Notes: generated by a model not told the origin, from the sequence alone. DNA of 64,000 nucleotides from Pectinatus haikarae (GCF_030813505.1 NZ_JAUSUE010000009.1), one strand, 5' to 3'; positions 49,903 to 60,096 are shown, counted from the first letter of the stretch. A program made the numbers and translations.

Positions 49903-51282
49903 TCACAGAATAAATCTGCTTAAATCCCTGTTGGCTATTATTTCTCCCAGTTTTTCGTCTATATAGGCAGGATCTATAACAACATTTTTTTTATTAAGCT
50001 CAGGTGCTTCAAAAGAAAGATCTTCCAACACTTTTTCCATAATCGTATGAAGACGCCGTGCTCCTATATTTTCTGTTTGTGCATTTACCTCACAGGCAAT
50101 TTGCGCCAGACGATCTATCGCATCATCGGTGAAGCTTATGGATACTCCTTCAGTATTCAATAATGCTGTATATTGTTTCAGCAAAGCATTTGCCGGTTCT
50201 GTCAATATCCTTCTAAAATCATCATGAGTCAATGACGTCAGTTCAACTCGTATCGGAAACCGTCCCTGTAATTCTGGTATCAGATCAGAAGGTTTAGCTA
50301 TATGAAATGCCCCTGCGGCTATGAAAAGCACGTGTTCGGTTTTTAATGGACCATACTTTGTAACTACTGTAGAACCTTCGACGATAGGCAGTATATCTCT
50401 CTGAACGCCCTCACGCGAGACATCCGGCCCGGAAGTACCGCCCTTAACGGCAATCTTATCTATTTCATCCAGAAAAATTATACCGGCATTTTCTGCATTC
50501 TCTATTCCTTCTTTGGCCACTTCTTCCATATCTATCAACTTTTGAGCCTCTTCCTGCTCAAAAATCTTTCTCGCCGTTTCAATAGCTACCTTACGCTTTT
50601 TACGTTTTTTAGGCAATATGCTGCCCAGCATATCCTGGATATTATTTGTCATATCCTCCATCCCGGCTCCGGCCAGCATGCCTATCATGGGAGTACTGCT
50701 GTCTTCTGTATCTATTTCAATCATTTGCTTTTCCAAAGCACCAGCCAGCAGACGTTTGCGGCAGAATTCCCTGCCGGCCTCATATTTAGGTTTTGGGTCT
50801 TCTTTTTCATTATCTGCATTATTTGACGAAAATATTGCACCTATTGGGTTAACCGACGTCGATTTTTGCTGAGGCACAAGCACATCCAGGATACGCTCTT
50901 CCGCCAATTTTTTAGCTTTATCAATAACAGCAGCCATTTTTTCCTGCTTGACCATACGGACTGAAATTTCAGCCAGATCACGCACCATTGATTCCACATC
51001 TCTGCCCACATAACCGACTTCGGTAAACTTAGTGGCTTCAATTTTTATAAAAGGAGCCTTAACCAATTTGGCAAGTCTGCGTGCTATTTCTGTTTTGCCT
51101 ACACCGGTAGCGCCTATCATCAAAATATTTTTAGGTATGACCTCATCCTTCATCGCTTCCGGCAGACGGTGTGCGCGCCATCTATTGCGCAAAGCAACCG
51201 CGACAGCACGTTTAGCCTTATTTTGGCCAACTATATATTTATCAAGCTCATCTACTATCTGGCGTGGCGTTTGTTCGTTCAA
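49903..51282 (-). CDS. hslU: ATP-dependent protease ATPase subunit HslU (ClpY)
   Basis: 459 residues. AAA+ unfoldase with P-loop 'GATGVGKTEIARRL' (57-70), pore loop 'GYVGRDVESMVRDL', Walker B 'GIIFLDEIDKIA' and C-terminal sensor region 'NIGARRLHTIMEKVLEDLSF'. The C-terminus 'NRDLSRFIL' is the conserved tail that docks into HslV. The start is TTG behind AGGAGG. Directly follows hslV, 11 bases away. Confidence 0.97.
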   Translation of the reverse strand: MNEQTPRQIVDELDKYIVGQNKAKRAVAVALRNRWRAHRLPEAMKDEVIPKNILMIGATGVGKTEIARRLAKLVKAPFIKIEATKFTEVGYVGRDVESMVRDLAEISVRMVKQEKMAAVIDKAKKLAEERILDVLVPQQKSTSVNPIGAIFSSNNADNEKEDPKPKYEAGREFCRKRLLAGALEKQMIEIDTEDSSTPMIGMLAGAGMEDMTNNIQDMLGSILPKKRKKRKVAIETARKIFEQEEAQKLIDMEEVAKEGIENAENAGIIFLDEIDKIAVKGGTSGPDVSREGVQRDILPIVEGSTVVTKYGPLKTEHVLFIAAGAFHIAKPSDLIPELQGRFPIRVELTSLTHDDFRRILTEPANALLKQYTALLNTEGVSISFTDDAIDRLAQIACEVNAQTENIGARRLHTIMEKVLEDLSFEAPELNKKNVVIDPAYIDEKLGEIIANRDLSRFIL

Positions 51283-51293
51283 AGTAAATCCTC

Positions 51294-51827
51294 CTACTTC
51301 AATTCTTCCACTATTATATTATGGTTAGTATAAACGCATATATCCGCTGCTATTGATAAAGCTTCCCTTGCAATATCTGCAGCCGGCATTTCTGTATGTC
51401 CTGACATGGCCCTAGCCGCCGCCAAAGCGTAAAACCCGCCGGAACCGATGGCTGCCACAGCTCCGTCAGGTTCAATAACTTCGCCGTTGCCCGATAAAAG
51501 CAGCATCGTGTTCGCATCTGCCACTAAAAGTAATGCTTCCAATTTTCGCAAAACCCTGTCAGTCCGCCATTCTTTAGCCAATTCTACGGCAGCCCTCGTA
51601 AGACTGCCATTAAATTCTTCTAATTTTGTTTCGAATTTTTCAAATAATGTAAACGCATCCGCTACTGAACCGGCAAATCCCGCCAAAACTTTATCATGGT
51701 AAATACGCCGCACCTTGCGGGCATTCCCCTTCATTATTGTATTTTGTCCAAAGGTGACCTGCCCGTCACCCGCAATAGCAGTAGTTCCATTCTTTTTTAC
51801 CGCCACTATTGTTGTCGCTCTAAACAT
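51294..51827 (-). CDS. hslV: ATP-dependent protease subunit HslV (ClpQ)
   Basis: 177 residues. The N-terminal-nucleophile protease of the HslUV complex. The start 'MFRATTIVAVKKNG' places the catalytic threonine after a short leader that must be removed; 'GDGQVTFGQNTIMKGNARKV', 'GFAGSVADAFTLFEKFE' and 'AAIGSGGFYALAAA' are family motifs. I start at the ATG at 51825-51827 with GGGAGGG nearby; a start 12 codons upstream adds no homology. Confidence 0.96.
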   Translation of the reverse strand: MFRATTIVAVKKNGTTAIAGDGQVTFGQNTIMKGNARKVRRIYHDKVLAGFAGSVADAFTLFEKFETKLEEFNGSLTRAAVELAKEWRTDRVLRKLEALLLVADANTMLLLSGNGEVIEPDGAVAAIGSGGFYALAAARAMSGHTEMPAADIAREALSIAADICVYTNHNIIVEELK

Positions 51828-51906
51828 CTGTTTCCCTCCCAAAAGAAAAACCATAAACGCCAATTATTATTTGCGGCTAAGGTACTATTATATCATTAAT
51901 ATAAAA

Positions 51907-53226
51907 TCATTCAATATCTTGTTTGAATTTTTTTATTTTTTCTAATGCTCTTTCTGCCAATTTTTGTTTCTTTATTTTCTTATCACGTATTTTTTCAAAA
52001 AGGGGCGGCAGTAATCCAAAATTTATATTCATGGGTTGAAAGTGCTTTGCCGGAGCAGCAGTAATATAGCGGCACAATGCGCCGTGTGCCGTTACATCGG
52101 GAAAGCAGACCGGCTCTTCGCCAATAGCAAGACGTGCTGCGTTTATGCCCGCTACAAGTCCTGATGACGCGGATTCCACGTAACCCTCCACGCCTGTAAT
52201 TTGTCCGGCAAAAAGAATATTACTATTCTTTTTTAATTGCAGAGTAGGATATAAGATTTCAGGTGAATTTATAAAAGTATTGCGATGCATAACACCCAAT
52301 CTGGCAAATTCTGCTTTTTCCAAGCCAGGGATCAAAGAGAATACCCTTTTTTGTTCCGGCCACTTCAAATGTGTCTGAAAGCCAACTATGTTGTACAAGC
52401 TATCCGCTGCATTATCCTGCCGAAGTTGTACGACGGCGTAGGGACGCTCCCCGCTTTCAGGGATCTCCAGACCCACAGGCTTAAGCGGACCAAATAAAAG
52501 AGTATCCTCACCACGTGATGCCATAACCTCCACAGGCATACAACCTTCAAAAAATATTTCCTTTTCAAAATCTTTTGTCTGCGTTTTTTCGGCGTTCACC
52601 AACTCATGCCAGAATAATTCATATTCCTCTTTATTCATAGGACAATTTATGTAATCAGCCGTGCCCTTGCCATAACGTGACGCCCGGTATGCTCTGTCCA
52701 TATTTACAGAATCCTTGATCACCAAGGGCGCAGCAGCATCATAAAAATAGAAATAATCAGAGCCGGCTAATTTTTCAATGTCAGCTGCCAGCAAGCCTGC
52801 GGTAAGCGGACCTGAAGCAATAACTACTACAGTGTCCTCCGACATAGGTATGTCTTTTACTTCCTCGTTGACAATATGCACATTTTTATTGTTCCTCAGC
52901 TTTTCAGTGATATAACGTGAAAAACCGTGACGATCAACCGCAAGCGCGCCTCCTGCCGGAACAGTATTATTGTCTGCCGCTTCCATTATGAGTGATTTCA
53001 TATCACGCATCTCTTCTTTGAGAATACCCACAGCATTTTCGATGCCGGCAGCACGTAAGGAATTGCTGCAGACAAGTTCTGCAAATTCATCTGTCTTATG
53101 GGCAGCCGAAGATTTTTTCGGGCGCATTTCATAAAGCATCACATTTATATTTTTTTGGGCAAGCTGCCATGCAGTTTCGCTTCCTGCAAGACCTGCTCCG
53201 ATAACAATAACTTTTTTCTGCTGCAT
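51907..53226 (-). CDS. trmFO: Folate-dependent tRNA methyltransferase TrmFO
   Basis: 439 residues. TrmFO uses methylenetetrahydrofolate and FADH2 to make ribothymidine at position 54 of tRNA. The FAD motif 'VIGAGLAGSETAWQLAQ' is at 6-22; 'ELVCSNSLRAAGIENAVGIL', 'VDRHGFSRYI', 'FEGCMPVEVMASRGEDTLLF' and 'GQITGVEGYVESASSGLVAG' follow. Located between topA and hslV as in other Firmicutes, but the xerC gene often found before hslV is missing. Confidence 0.96.
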   Translation of the reverse strand: MQQKKVIVIGAGLAGSETAWQLAQKNINVMLYEMRPKKSSAAHKTDEFAELVCSNSLRAAGIENAVGILKEEMRDMKSLIMEAADNNTVPAGGALAVDRHGFSRYITEKLRNNKNVHIVNEEVKDIPMSEDTVVVIASGPLTAGLLAADIEKLAGSDYFYFYDAAAPLVIKDSVNMDRAYRASRYGKGTADYINCPMNKEEYELFWHELVNAEKTQTKDFEKEIFFEGCMPVEVMASRGEDTLLFGPLKPVGLEIPESGERPYAVVQLRQDNAADSLYNIVGFQTHLKWPEQKRVFSLIPGLEKAEFARLGVMHRNTFINSPEILYPTLQLKKNSNILFAGQITGVEGYVESASSGLVAGINAARLAIGEEPVCFPDVTAHGALCRYITAAPAKHFQPMNINFGLLPPLFEKIRDKKIKKQKLAERALEKIKKFKQDIE

Positions 53227-53259
53227 AGCAATGATTTTCTCCGTTCGTCCATTTGTAGT

Positions 53260-55488
53260 TTAAGTCCGGGCAGTCGCTTTTACTGCAGTTGATTTACTGA
53301 CAGTTGACTTCGTCTTGATTTCTTTCAACTCAGCATTTATCGGATGGTCTTTCCTTGTTTCACAATTTTCATTGCCGCAATAAAAAAGGACCTTACCATT
53401 TTTGTACCGATGCTGGAACATATTGGCTCCGCATTTTTCGCAGATTTTATCAGCAGCGGGCATATCCCAGCTGACAAAATCGCAGTCAGGGTAATTTTCG
53501 CAACCATAAAAAATCCGTCCCCTCTTTGTTTTTCGCTCAACCACCCGTCCATTGCATTTTGGACACTTTGCTCCCGTATCCTTTAATATTGGTTTAGTAT
53601 TACGGCACTCTGGGAATCCCGGGCATGCCAGAAACTTACTGAAGCGTCCCTGCTTGATAACCATAAGGCGTCCGCATTTTTCACATCTTACATCTGATAC
53701 TTCTTCGGGGATATCTACATGTCCTATTTCTGCATCGGCTTTTTCCATAGTTTTTTCAAAGGGACCGTAAAATTCTTCAAGCAGTTTATTTTTATCCATA
53801 GTACCTTCCGCAACTTTGTCCAGCCTTCCCTCAAGATCAGCCGTAAATTTTGCATCAACGATGTCTCTGAAATATTCCTCCAGCATGTCCAGCACAATAA
53901 ACCCAAGCTCTGTAGGCTCAAATTTTTTCTCACGCCTAACCACATAGCCGCGTGCCAGAATAGTTTCAATGATGGGGGCATATGTACTTGGCCGGCCAAT
54001 ACCTTTTTCTTCGAGAGTTTTCACTATTGAAGCATCATTGTAACGGGCAGGCGGTTCGGTAAAATGCTGTTCCGGCAGAATTTTTTGCAAATGTACCGGA
54101 CTGCCGACAGAAACATCCGGAAGTATTACATCTTTTTCTTTCTTTTTATCATTTTCATCATAAACAGCGGTAAAACCAGCAAATTTCAAAACAGAACCTA
54201 CTGCCTTAGCTGTATAAATACCAGCTTTTATGAGTATACTCATAGTATCATAAAGTGCCGGTGTCATTTGACTGGCCAAAAATCTCTGCCAAACAAGACG
54301 ATACAATTTCAGCTGTTCTTTTGATAAAAATTCTTCCAGCAGTGACGGAGTAAGTGAACAATCTGTGGGGCGTACAGCTTCATGTGCATCCTGGGCATCT
54401 TTTTTTGCCGCATAAATAGGAGGTTTTGCAGGAAGGTATTTATCGCCAAAATTATCCGTTATATATACTCTGGCATCTTTCTGCGCCAGCTCAGAAATAC
54501 GGGTAGAATCTGTACGCATGTAGGTTATTAAACCGGTAGGTCCCTTTTTCCCTATATTTATGCCTTCATATAACTGCTGAGCTATCATCATTGTCCGTCT
54601 TGAAGTAAATCCCAGCTTTCTTGCTGAATCCTGCTGCAATGAACTCGTAGTAAAAGGTGCAGGTGCCTTCCTGCGCCTTTCACTTTTTTTGACATCGGCA
54701 ATATTAAAAGTTTGTTTTCGCAGCTCTTTTTCAATTTTTTTTGCATCCTGCTCAGAGGTTATATTTATTTTCTTATCATCAATCAAAGAGAGTTCCGCAT
54801 TAAGCACAGCCTTTTTGTCATCGAGTTTGAATTTTAACTCTACCGTCCAATACTCTTCCGGTATAAAAGCACGTATTTCCTTTTCCCTGTCGCATATTAT
54901 TTTAACAGCTACCGATTGAACACGGCCTGCACTCAATCCTTTTTTTATCTTACGCCAGAGCAGCGGACTGAGTTTGTACCCGACTATCCGGTCCAGCATA
55001 CGCCTTGCCTGTTGTGCATCTACCAAATCAATATTCACCGTTCGCGGAGTTTTTATTGCCTCATTAATAGCCGGCTTAGTTATTTCATTAAAAACAATGC
55101 GGCATTTTTCCGTTTCACTTACTCCCAACAGATATGCCAAATGCCATGAGATTGCCTCACCCTCGCGATCAGGGTCAGATGCCAAATAAATTTTATCCGC
55201 ATTCTTAGCTTCTTTTTTCAGAGATTTTATCAAATCTCCCTTGCCGCGTATATTTATATACTTAGGTGTAAAATTATTTTCAGTATCAATGCCAAACTGG
55301 CTTTTGGGCAGATCTCTCAAATGTCCCATAGAAGCCAGCACCTCGTATTTTCTATTGCCAAGATATTTTTCTATAGTTTTAGCCTTAGCTGGTGATTCCA
55401 CTATTACTAAAGTTTTTTTTAACGCAGTCTTTTTTTTTCTTGTTTTAGTTTTTAATATTTTTTTTGATTCTTCTACCTTTTTGTTCAA
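53260..55488 (-). CDS. topA: DNA topoisomerase I
   Basis: 742 residues, type IA topoisomerase that relaxes negative supercoils. A 25-residue basic leader precedes the Toprim domain 'TLVIVESPAKAKTIEKYLG' with 'YLASDPDREGEAISWHL'. The active-site tyrosine is in 'LITYMRTDSTRIS'. Three C-terminal Cys4 zinc ribbons follow: 'CEKCGRLMVIKQGRFSKFLA', 'CPKCNGRVVERKTKRGRIFY' and 'CEKCGANMFQHRY'. The start is TTG with GGGGAG, overlapping the dprA stop by 4 bases. Confidence 0.97.
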   Translation of the reverse strand: MNKKVEESKKILKTKTRKKKTALKKTLVIVESPAKAKTIEKYLGNRKYEVLASMGHLRDLPKSQFGIDTENNFTPKYINIRGKGDLIKSLKKEAKNADKIYLASDPDREGEAISWHLAYLLGVSETEKCRIVFNEITKPAINEAIKTPRTVNIDLVDAQQARRMLDRIVGYKLSPLLWRKIKKGLSAGRVQSVAVKIICDREKEIRAFIPEEYWTVELKFKLDDKKAVLNAELSLIDDKKINITSEQDAKKIEKELRKQTFNIADVKKSERRRKAPAPFTTSSLQQDSARKLGFTSRRTMMIAQQLYEGINIGKKGPTGLITYMRTDSTRISELAQKDARVYITDNFGDKYLPAKPPIYAAKKDAQDAHEAVRPTDCSLTPSLLEEFLSKEQLKLYRLVWQRFLASQMTPALYDTMSILIKAGIYTAKAVGSVLKFAGFTAVYDENDKKKEKDVILPDVSVGSPVHLQKILPEQHFTEPPARYNDASIVKTLEEKGIGRPSTYAPIIETILARGYVVRREKKFEPTELGFIVLDMLEEYFRDIVDAKFTADLEGRLDKVAEGTMDKNKLLEEFYGPFEKTMEKADAEIGHVDIPEEVSDVRCEKCGRLMVIKQGRFSKFLACPGFPECRNTKPILKDTGAKCPKCNGRVVERKTKRGRIFYGCENYPDCDFVSWDMPAADKICEKCGANMFQHRYKNGKVLFYCGNENCETRKDHPINAELKEIKTKSTVSKSTAVKATART

Positions 55489-56585
55489 TGAATTCTCCCC
55501 TTAGCAGAGCGTACGTACATCCCCGGCAGCGTTTCTTCAACTATTTTTTTTAATTTCATCTGCAATAAAATGAAACTTATATTGGAAACATCTGTACGCA
55601 ATTTATATATTATTTCATCGACACCGAGAGCCTGCTCATATGCTAAAATATCATATACTTTTTTTTCTTCCAGCGACATGGGCAATACGCTCTCCGATCT
55701 TTTTACCAAGACCGCTTTTTCCCTGCTGATGCCATATTCTTCTATAATATCCCCGGCGCAGACAACAAGTTTTGCACCTTGCTGAATCAAATGATTGCAT
55801 CCTTCACTCTGTTCAGAATAAACACTGCCCGGAACAGCAAAAACATCCCGGCCTTCACTGATTGCCATTTCAGCTGTTATCAAAGAACCGCTGCGTTTTG
55901 CCGCTTCAACGACAACAGTACCCAAAGATATCCCGCTTATTATTCTGTTTCGTGCCGGAAAAAAAGCTGCAAGAGGCTGTGTGCCCGGTGCATACTCAGA
56001 AATCACCGCACCTTTTTCAGCAATTTCATCTAATATCTTTTTATTTTCTCTGGGATAGGCTACATCTATGCCACATCCCAGTACAGCAACTGTTTTACCC
56101 TTGCTCAGTGCGCCGCGATGGGCAAAAGTATCAATTCCATGTGCGGCACCGCTTACTATTATAAAATCTTCACCAGCTAAATCAGCAGCAAATGTTTCCG
56201 CAAGACTTTTGCCGTACACAGAAGATTTTCGTGACCCGACAACAGCCAAATGTTTTTTTTCATTATGCAGGCATCCTCTGCAAAAAAGTACTGCAGGCGG
56301 ATTATATATATTTTTTAATAATTCTGGGTACTCCGATTCAGCAGCTGTCAAAAGCTTTATATTCTTTGACTCCCAATTGGCCGCGGCTGTATCTACATCG
56401 AAAGACTTCCGATGTCTGAATAATTTTTTGCACAGCGGTTCGGCTAGAGTTTTGCTTGCCTCTATATCATTGTCTGAAGCATTCCATGCATTAACAGCAC
56501 TGCCAAAATAGTCAACAATTCGTTTCAGACTGGCATTGCCTATACCTGAAACCATTTGCAACGCTGCTAAAAAATATTTTTCCAT
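55485..56585 (-). CDS. dprA: DNA-processing protein DprA (Smf)
   Basis: 366 residues. Helical N-terminal SAM-like region, a Rossmann-fold DprA domain with 'VVGSRKSSVYGKSLAETFAA', 'IVSGAAHGIDTFAHRGALSK' and 'GCGIDVAYPRENKKILDEIA', and a small C-terminal winged helix ('LGVDEIIYKLRTDVSNISFI'). It loads RecA on incoming single-stranded DNA in competence and is widely conserved next to topA. AGGTGGA precedes the ATG. Confidence 0.95.
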   Translation of the reverse strand: MEKYFLAALQMVSGIGNASLKRIVDYFGSAVNAWNASDNDIEASKTLAEPLCKKLFRHRKSFDVDTAAANWESKNIKLLTAAESEYPELLKNIYNPPAVLFCRGCLHNEKKHLAVVGSRKSSVYGKSLAETFAADLAGEDFIIVSGAAHGIDTFAHRGALSKGKTVAVLGCGIDVAYPRENKKILDEIAEKGAVISEYAPGTQPLAAFFPARNRIISGISLGTVVVEAAKRSGSLITAEMAISEGRDVFAVPGSVYSEQSEGCNHLIQQGAKLVVCAGDIIEEYGISREKAVLVKRSESVLPMSLEEKKVYDILAYEQALGVDEIIYKLRTDVSNISFILLQMKLKKIVEETLPGMYVRSAKGRIH

Positions 56586-56607
56586 TCAAGTCCACCTGTA
56601 AAATAAA

Positions 56608-56616
56608 AATATACCA
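56608..56616 (-). promoter_or_regulatory. Candidate extended -10 promoter of dprA
   Basis: TGGTATATT on the minus strand is an extended -10 element. The -35 is poor. The start would fall about 16 bases before the dprA ATG. Confidence 0.38.
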
Positions 56617-56749
56617 GAGTCATAATAAATATATCGTGTATACTAAAATCAAGGCAGTTCAACTATCACATAAACTTCTTATGATTATAATTAAGTTTTT
56701 TCTGTCCGTCAACAATAAATTGACCACCATGCAGCAAAAAATCCTTTAT

Positions 56750-56805
56750 ACAAAAGAAAAACCAGCAAAAAGCTTCCCCTTTAAAGAGAATATTTCCACT
56801 GGTTT
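56750..56805 (-). terminator. Candidate intrinsic terminator after gatB
   Basis: On the minus strand AAACCAG (56799-56805) pairs with CTGGTTT (56759-56765). The 33-base interior can form a second stem TTCTC/GGGAA. TTTTCTTTTG follows. About 50 bases beyond the gatB stop. Confidence 0.5.
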
Positions 56806-56854
56806 GCTTCAATATATAATTAATTCATTTCACCTGATAATAAATTCATGATCA

Positions 56855-58294
56855 TTAGACTAGTTTTGTCTTTAACAGTGTATTTACTGTTCCAGGATTT
56901 GCTTTACCTTTGCTGGCTTTCATCACCTGCCCTACTAAAAAGCCGATTGATTTAACATTACCGCCTTTATAATCGGCAACAGGTTTCGGATTATCGGCTA
57001 TAACAGTATCTACTATTTTTTCGATAGCTGCTGTATCTGTTATTTGAACAAGTCCTTTTTCTTTGACTATAGCTTCCGGTTCAGCCCCTGTTTTCCACAT
57101 TTCACCGAAAACTTCTTTGGCTATTTTAGAAGATATTACCCCTTTTTCTACCAGTTTTATCATTTTCCCAAGATATTTTGCTGATACAGGAGAATTTTGA
57201 ATATCCTTGTTTTCCGCATGGAGCTGTTTTGAAAGATCACCCATCAGCCAATTGGCCGCCAGCTTAGCATCGGCACCATCGCATATAATGTCATCAAAAT
57301 ATTCAGCCATCGCTCTTGAATTGGTTATGATGCCTGCATCATATGCCGAAAGTCCATGCTCTTCCATTAATTTCGTTTTTCGGGCATCCGGCAGCATTGG
57401 TAAAGATTGCTTTAACGCTTCTATTTGTTCATCCGTAGTAATAATCGGCACAAGATCAGGTTCCGGCATGTAACGATAATCCTGCGCCTGTTCCTTTGTT
57501 CTCATGGAAAGTGTCATGCCCTTATTGTCATCCCAGGTTCTGGTTTCCTGTACAATATGTCCGCCGTCCTCTAAGATTTCCCGCTGCCGATCTATTTCAT
57601 ATTCGAGTGCATTTTCAGCCATTTTAAAAGAATTGATGTTTTTCATTTCTGCTTTTGTTCCCAATTTTTCTGTACCTTCAGGACGCAGAGAAACATTGAC
57701 GTCAGCCCGCAGATTTCCCTCTTCCATTTTACAGTTTGAAACATCTATGTATTCTAATATTGATTTAACTTTTTCCATGTAGACGCGTGCTTCCTCCGGA
57801 GTACGCATATCCGGTTCCGATACAATTTCGATCAAAGGTACGCCTGTACGGTTGTAATCGACATTTGAGCTTGCCGAATCTTTTATCGTATTTCCTGAAT
57901 GAACAAGCTTGCCCGCATCTTCTTCCATATGGATGCGCGTTACACGAATGCGTTTTGTTCTTCCGTCCACATTGATATCAACATATCCATGTTCGGCTAT
58001 GGGCAAATCAAATTGCGAGGTCTGAAAATTTTTCGGTAAATCAGGATAATAGTAATTTTTTCTGTCGAATTTACTGAATTTATTAATGGTACAGTTAAGA
58101 GCAATACCTGCCTTAATAGCAAATTCCACGACTCTTTTGTTAACTACCGGCAGCACTCCGGGCAGTCCGAGGCAGACTGGGCAGACATGCGTATTCTGTT
58201 CAGCCCCAAAACTTGTTTCGCAGCCGCAGAAAATTTTAGTTTTAGTTTTCAGTTCGCTGTGTATTTCCAGCCCAATTACCGCTTCATATTCCAT
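56855..58294 (-). CDS. gatB: Aspartyl/glutamyl-tRNA amidotransferase subunit B
   Basis: 479 residues. GatB is the kinase/tRNA-binding subunit that activates mischarged Glu-tRNA(Gln) or Asp-tRNA(Asn). N-terminal 'VIGLEIHSELKTKTKIFCGC' with zinc ligands continuing 'NTHVCPVCLGLPGVLPVVN', 'FDRKNYYYPDLPKNFQTSQF', and a C-terminal YqeY-like tail ending 'VNTLLKTKLV'. It overlaps the gatA stop by one base. gatC-gatA-gatB order is standard. Confidence 0.97.
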   Translation of the reverse strand: MEYEAVIGLEIHSELKTKTKIFCGCETSFGAEQNTHVCPVCLGLPGVLPVVNKRVVEFAIKAGIALNCTINKFSKFDRKNYYYPDLPKNFQTSQFDLPIAEHGYVDINVDGRTKRIRVTRIHMEEDAGKLVHSGNTIKDSASSNVDYNRTGVPLIEIVSEPDMRTPEEARVYMEKVKSILEYIDVSNCKMEEGNLRADVNVSLRPEGTEKLGTKAEMKNINSFKMAENALEYEIDRQREILEDGGHIVQETRTWDDNKGMTLSMRTKEQAQDYRYMPEPDLVPIITTDEQIEALKQSLPMLPDARKTKLMEEHGLSAYDAGIITNSRAMAEYFDDIICDGADAKLAANWLMGDLSKQLHAENKDIQNSPVSAKYLGKMIKLVEKGVISSKIAKEVFGEMWKTGAEPEAIVKEKGLVQITDTAAIEKIVDTVIADNPKPVADYKGGNVKSIGFLVGQVMKASKGKANPGTVNTLLKTKLV

Positions 58295-59757
58295 TATTCA
58301 GTCACCTCCGCAATATTTTTATAGAAACCCTTGCTTTGCTCATAGGTATACGCAGCCTTGATTATTCCTTCTTCATCAAGCGGTTTGCCGATAATCTGCA
58401 TCCCTATAGGCAGTCCGCTGCTGCTCACACCGCATGGCAGAGATATGCCGGGCAGCCCTGCCAGATTCAAAGGAACTGTACATGCATCCTGTAGATACAT
58501 CTGCAGAGGATCATTGATCATCGAACCGATTTTAAAAGCTGTAGTAGGAGCTGTAGGTGTGAGAATGACATCCACTTTTTCAAAAGCCTTATCATAATCC
58601 TCTTTTACCAATGTACGTATTTTTAGAGCCTTTAAATAATATGCATCGTAATAACCGGCACTGAGTGCATAGTTGCCCATCATAATGCGCCGTTTCACTT
58701 CGCTGCCGAATTTTTCCGTGCGTGTATTTGTCATCATGGAAACTATGTCATCTCCATTAACACGTTCCCCATAGCTGACTCCGTCATATCTGGAAAGATT
58801 GGTCGTGGCTTCGGCAGGAGCAAGGAGATAATACGCCGCAACAGCATATTTTGTATGAGGCAGTGAAATATCTATTATTTCAGCTCCCATAGCTTTAAAA
58901 TCATTAATAGCCATATGAATACTTTCCGCAACTTCCTTATCCATACCATCGACAAAGTATTCGGCTGGAATCCCTATCCTTAGTCCCTTTACATCCTGTA
59001 CCAATGATTTTGTGTAATCCGGGGATGATGCCTTAACGGAAGTAGAATCTTTTTCATCGTATCCTGTTATCACATTTAAAATATTTGCGCAGTCTGTGAC
59101 ATCTTTTGTCAACGGTCCTATCTGGTCAAGAGATGATGCATACGCAACTAAACCATAACGTGATACCCTTCCATAAGTCGGTTTCAGTCCGACTATACCG
59201 CAGAAAGAAGCCGGCTGGCGGATAGATCCGCCCGTATCGGAACCAAGTGCCCACGCTGCTAAACCCCCTGCCACAGCGGCTGCCGACCCTCCGCTTGATC
59301 CGCCGGGAACATACTCCGCGTTATGAGGATTATGTGTAGGGAAAAATGCCGAGTTTTCCGTAGATCCACCCATGGCAAATTCATCCATGTTGGTCTTTCC
59401 TAATATGACGGCATTTTCTTTTTGTATTTTGTCCATTACTGCAGCATCATAAGGCGGCACAAAATTGTCCAGCATTTTTGATGCACATGTTGTTCTTATC
59501 CCCAGAGTGCAGATATTATCCTTAACGGCCCCAGGAATACCTGTTAAAAAAGGAATTTTACCCTCCGCTGCTATTTTCTTATCAGCTTTTTTGGCCGCCT
59601 TCATAGCTGTATCTGCTGTTTTTGTAATATATGCGTGCAATTTACTATCTATACTGTCAATACGCTCCAAAAATGCATCTGCAAGTTCAACCGCAGTTAC
59701 TTCCTTTTTTTCAAGCAGATCATGCAGATCATGTGCCGATTTTTTATATAATTCCAC
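58294..59757 (-). CDS. gatA: Aspartyl/glutamyl-tRNA amidotransferase subunit A
   Basis: 487 residues, amidase-signature glutaminase that supplies ammonia. The catalytic triad is Lys79 in 'AVKDNICT', Ser154 in 'PGGSSGGSAA' and Ser178 in 'DTGGSIRQPA'. The start is GTG with AGGAGGA five bases upstream. Co-transcribed with gatC and gatB. Confidence 0.97.
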   Translation of the reverse strand: MELYKKSAHDLHDLLEKKEVTAVELADAFLERIDSIDSKLHAYITKTADTAMKAAKKADKKIAAEGKIPFLTGIPGAVKDNICTLGIRTTCASKMLDNFVPPYDAAVMDKIQKENAVILGKTNMDEFAMGGSTENSAFFPTHNPHNAEYVPGGSSGGSAAAVAGGLAAWALGSDTGGSIRQPASFCGIVGLKPTYGRVSRYGLVAYASSLDQIGPLTKDVTDCANILNVITGYDEKDSTSVKASSPDYTKSLVQDVKGLRIGIPAEYFVDGMDKEVAESIHMAINDFKAMGAEIIDISLPHTKYAVAAYYLLAPAEATTNLSRYDGVSYGERVNGDDIVSMMTNTRTEKFGSEVKRRIMMGNYALSAGYYDAYYLKALKIRTLVKEDYDKAFEKVDVILTPTAPTTAFKIGSMINDPLQMYLQDACTVPLNLAGLPGISLPCGVSSSGLPIGMQIIGKPLDEEGIIKAAYTYEQSKGFYKNIAEVTE

Positions 59758-59808
59758 TTAAATCCTCCTCATATAATCGCTTATAATACCTCGAGCCTGA
59801 CTTAAAAT

Positions 59809-60096
59809 TCACTCGATAATACGTGGCACTTTGAAATAACCATTCTCTTTTTCCGGTGCATTGGACAGGGCCATATCCCTGTCTAATGATGGTTTTATTT
59901 CGTCTTCACGAAAAACATTTTGCAGCGGCAGTACATGTGCCGTCGGTTCTACATTTTCCGTATCCACTTTTTGCAGCATGTCAACATACTCCAAAAAATC
60001 ATTGAATTCTATAAGATATTTATCCATTTTATCCTCGGTTATTCTAAGGCGTGATAATCCTGCTACATTTTCTACATCTTTTCCTGAAACCTTCAT
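59809..60096 (-). CDS. gatC: Aspartyl/glutamyl-tRNA amidotransferase subunit C
   Basis: 95 residues. The small GatC subunit that clamps GatA to GatB. It carries 'VAGLSRLRITEDKMDKYLIE', 'FNDFLEYVDMLQKVDTENVE' and 'PTAHVLPLQNVFREDEIKPS', ending with 'ENGYFKVPRIIE'. First gene of gatCAB and preceded by its own extended -10 promoter. Confidence 0.96.
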   Translation of the reverse strand: MKVSGKDVENVAGLSRLRITEDKMDKYLIEFNDFLEYVDMLQKVDTENVEPTAHVLPLQNVFREDEIKPSLDRDMALSNAPEKENGYFKVPRIIE

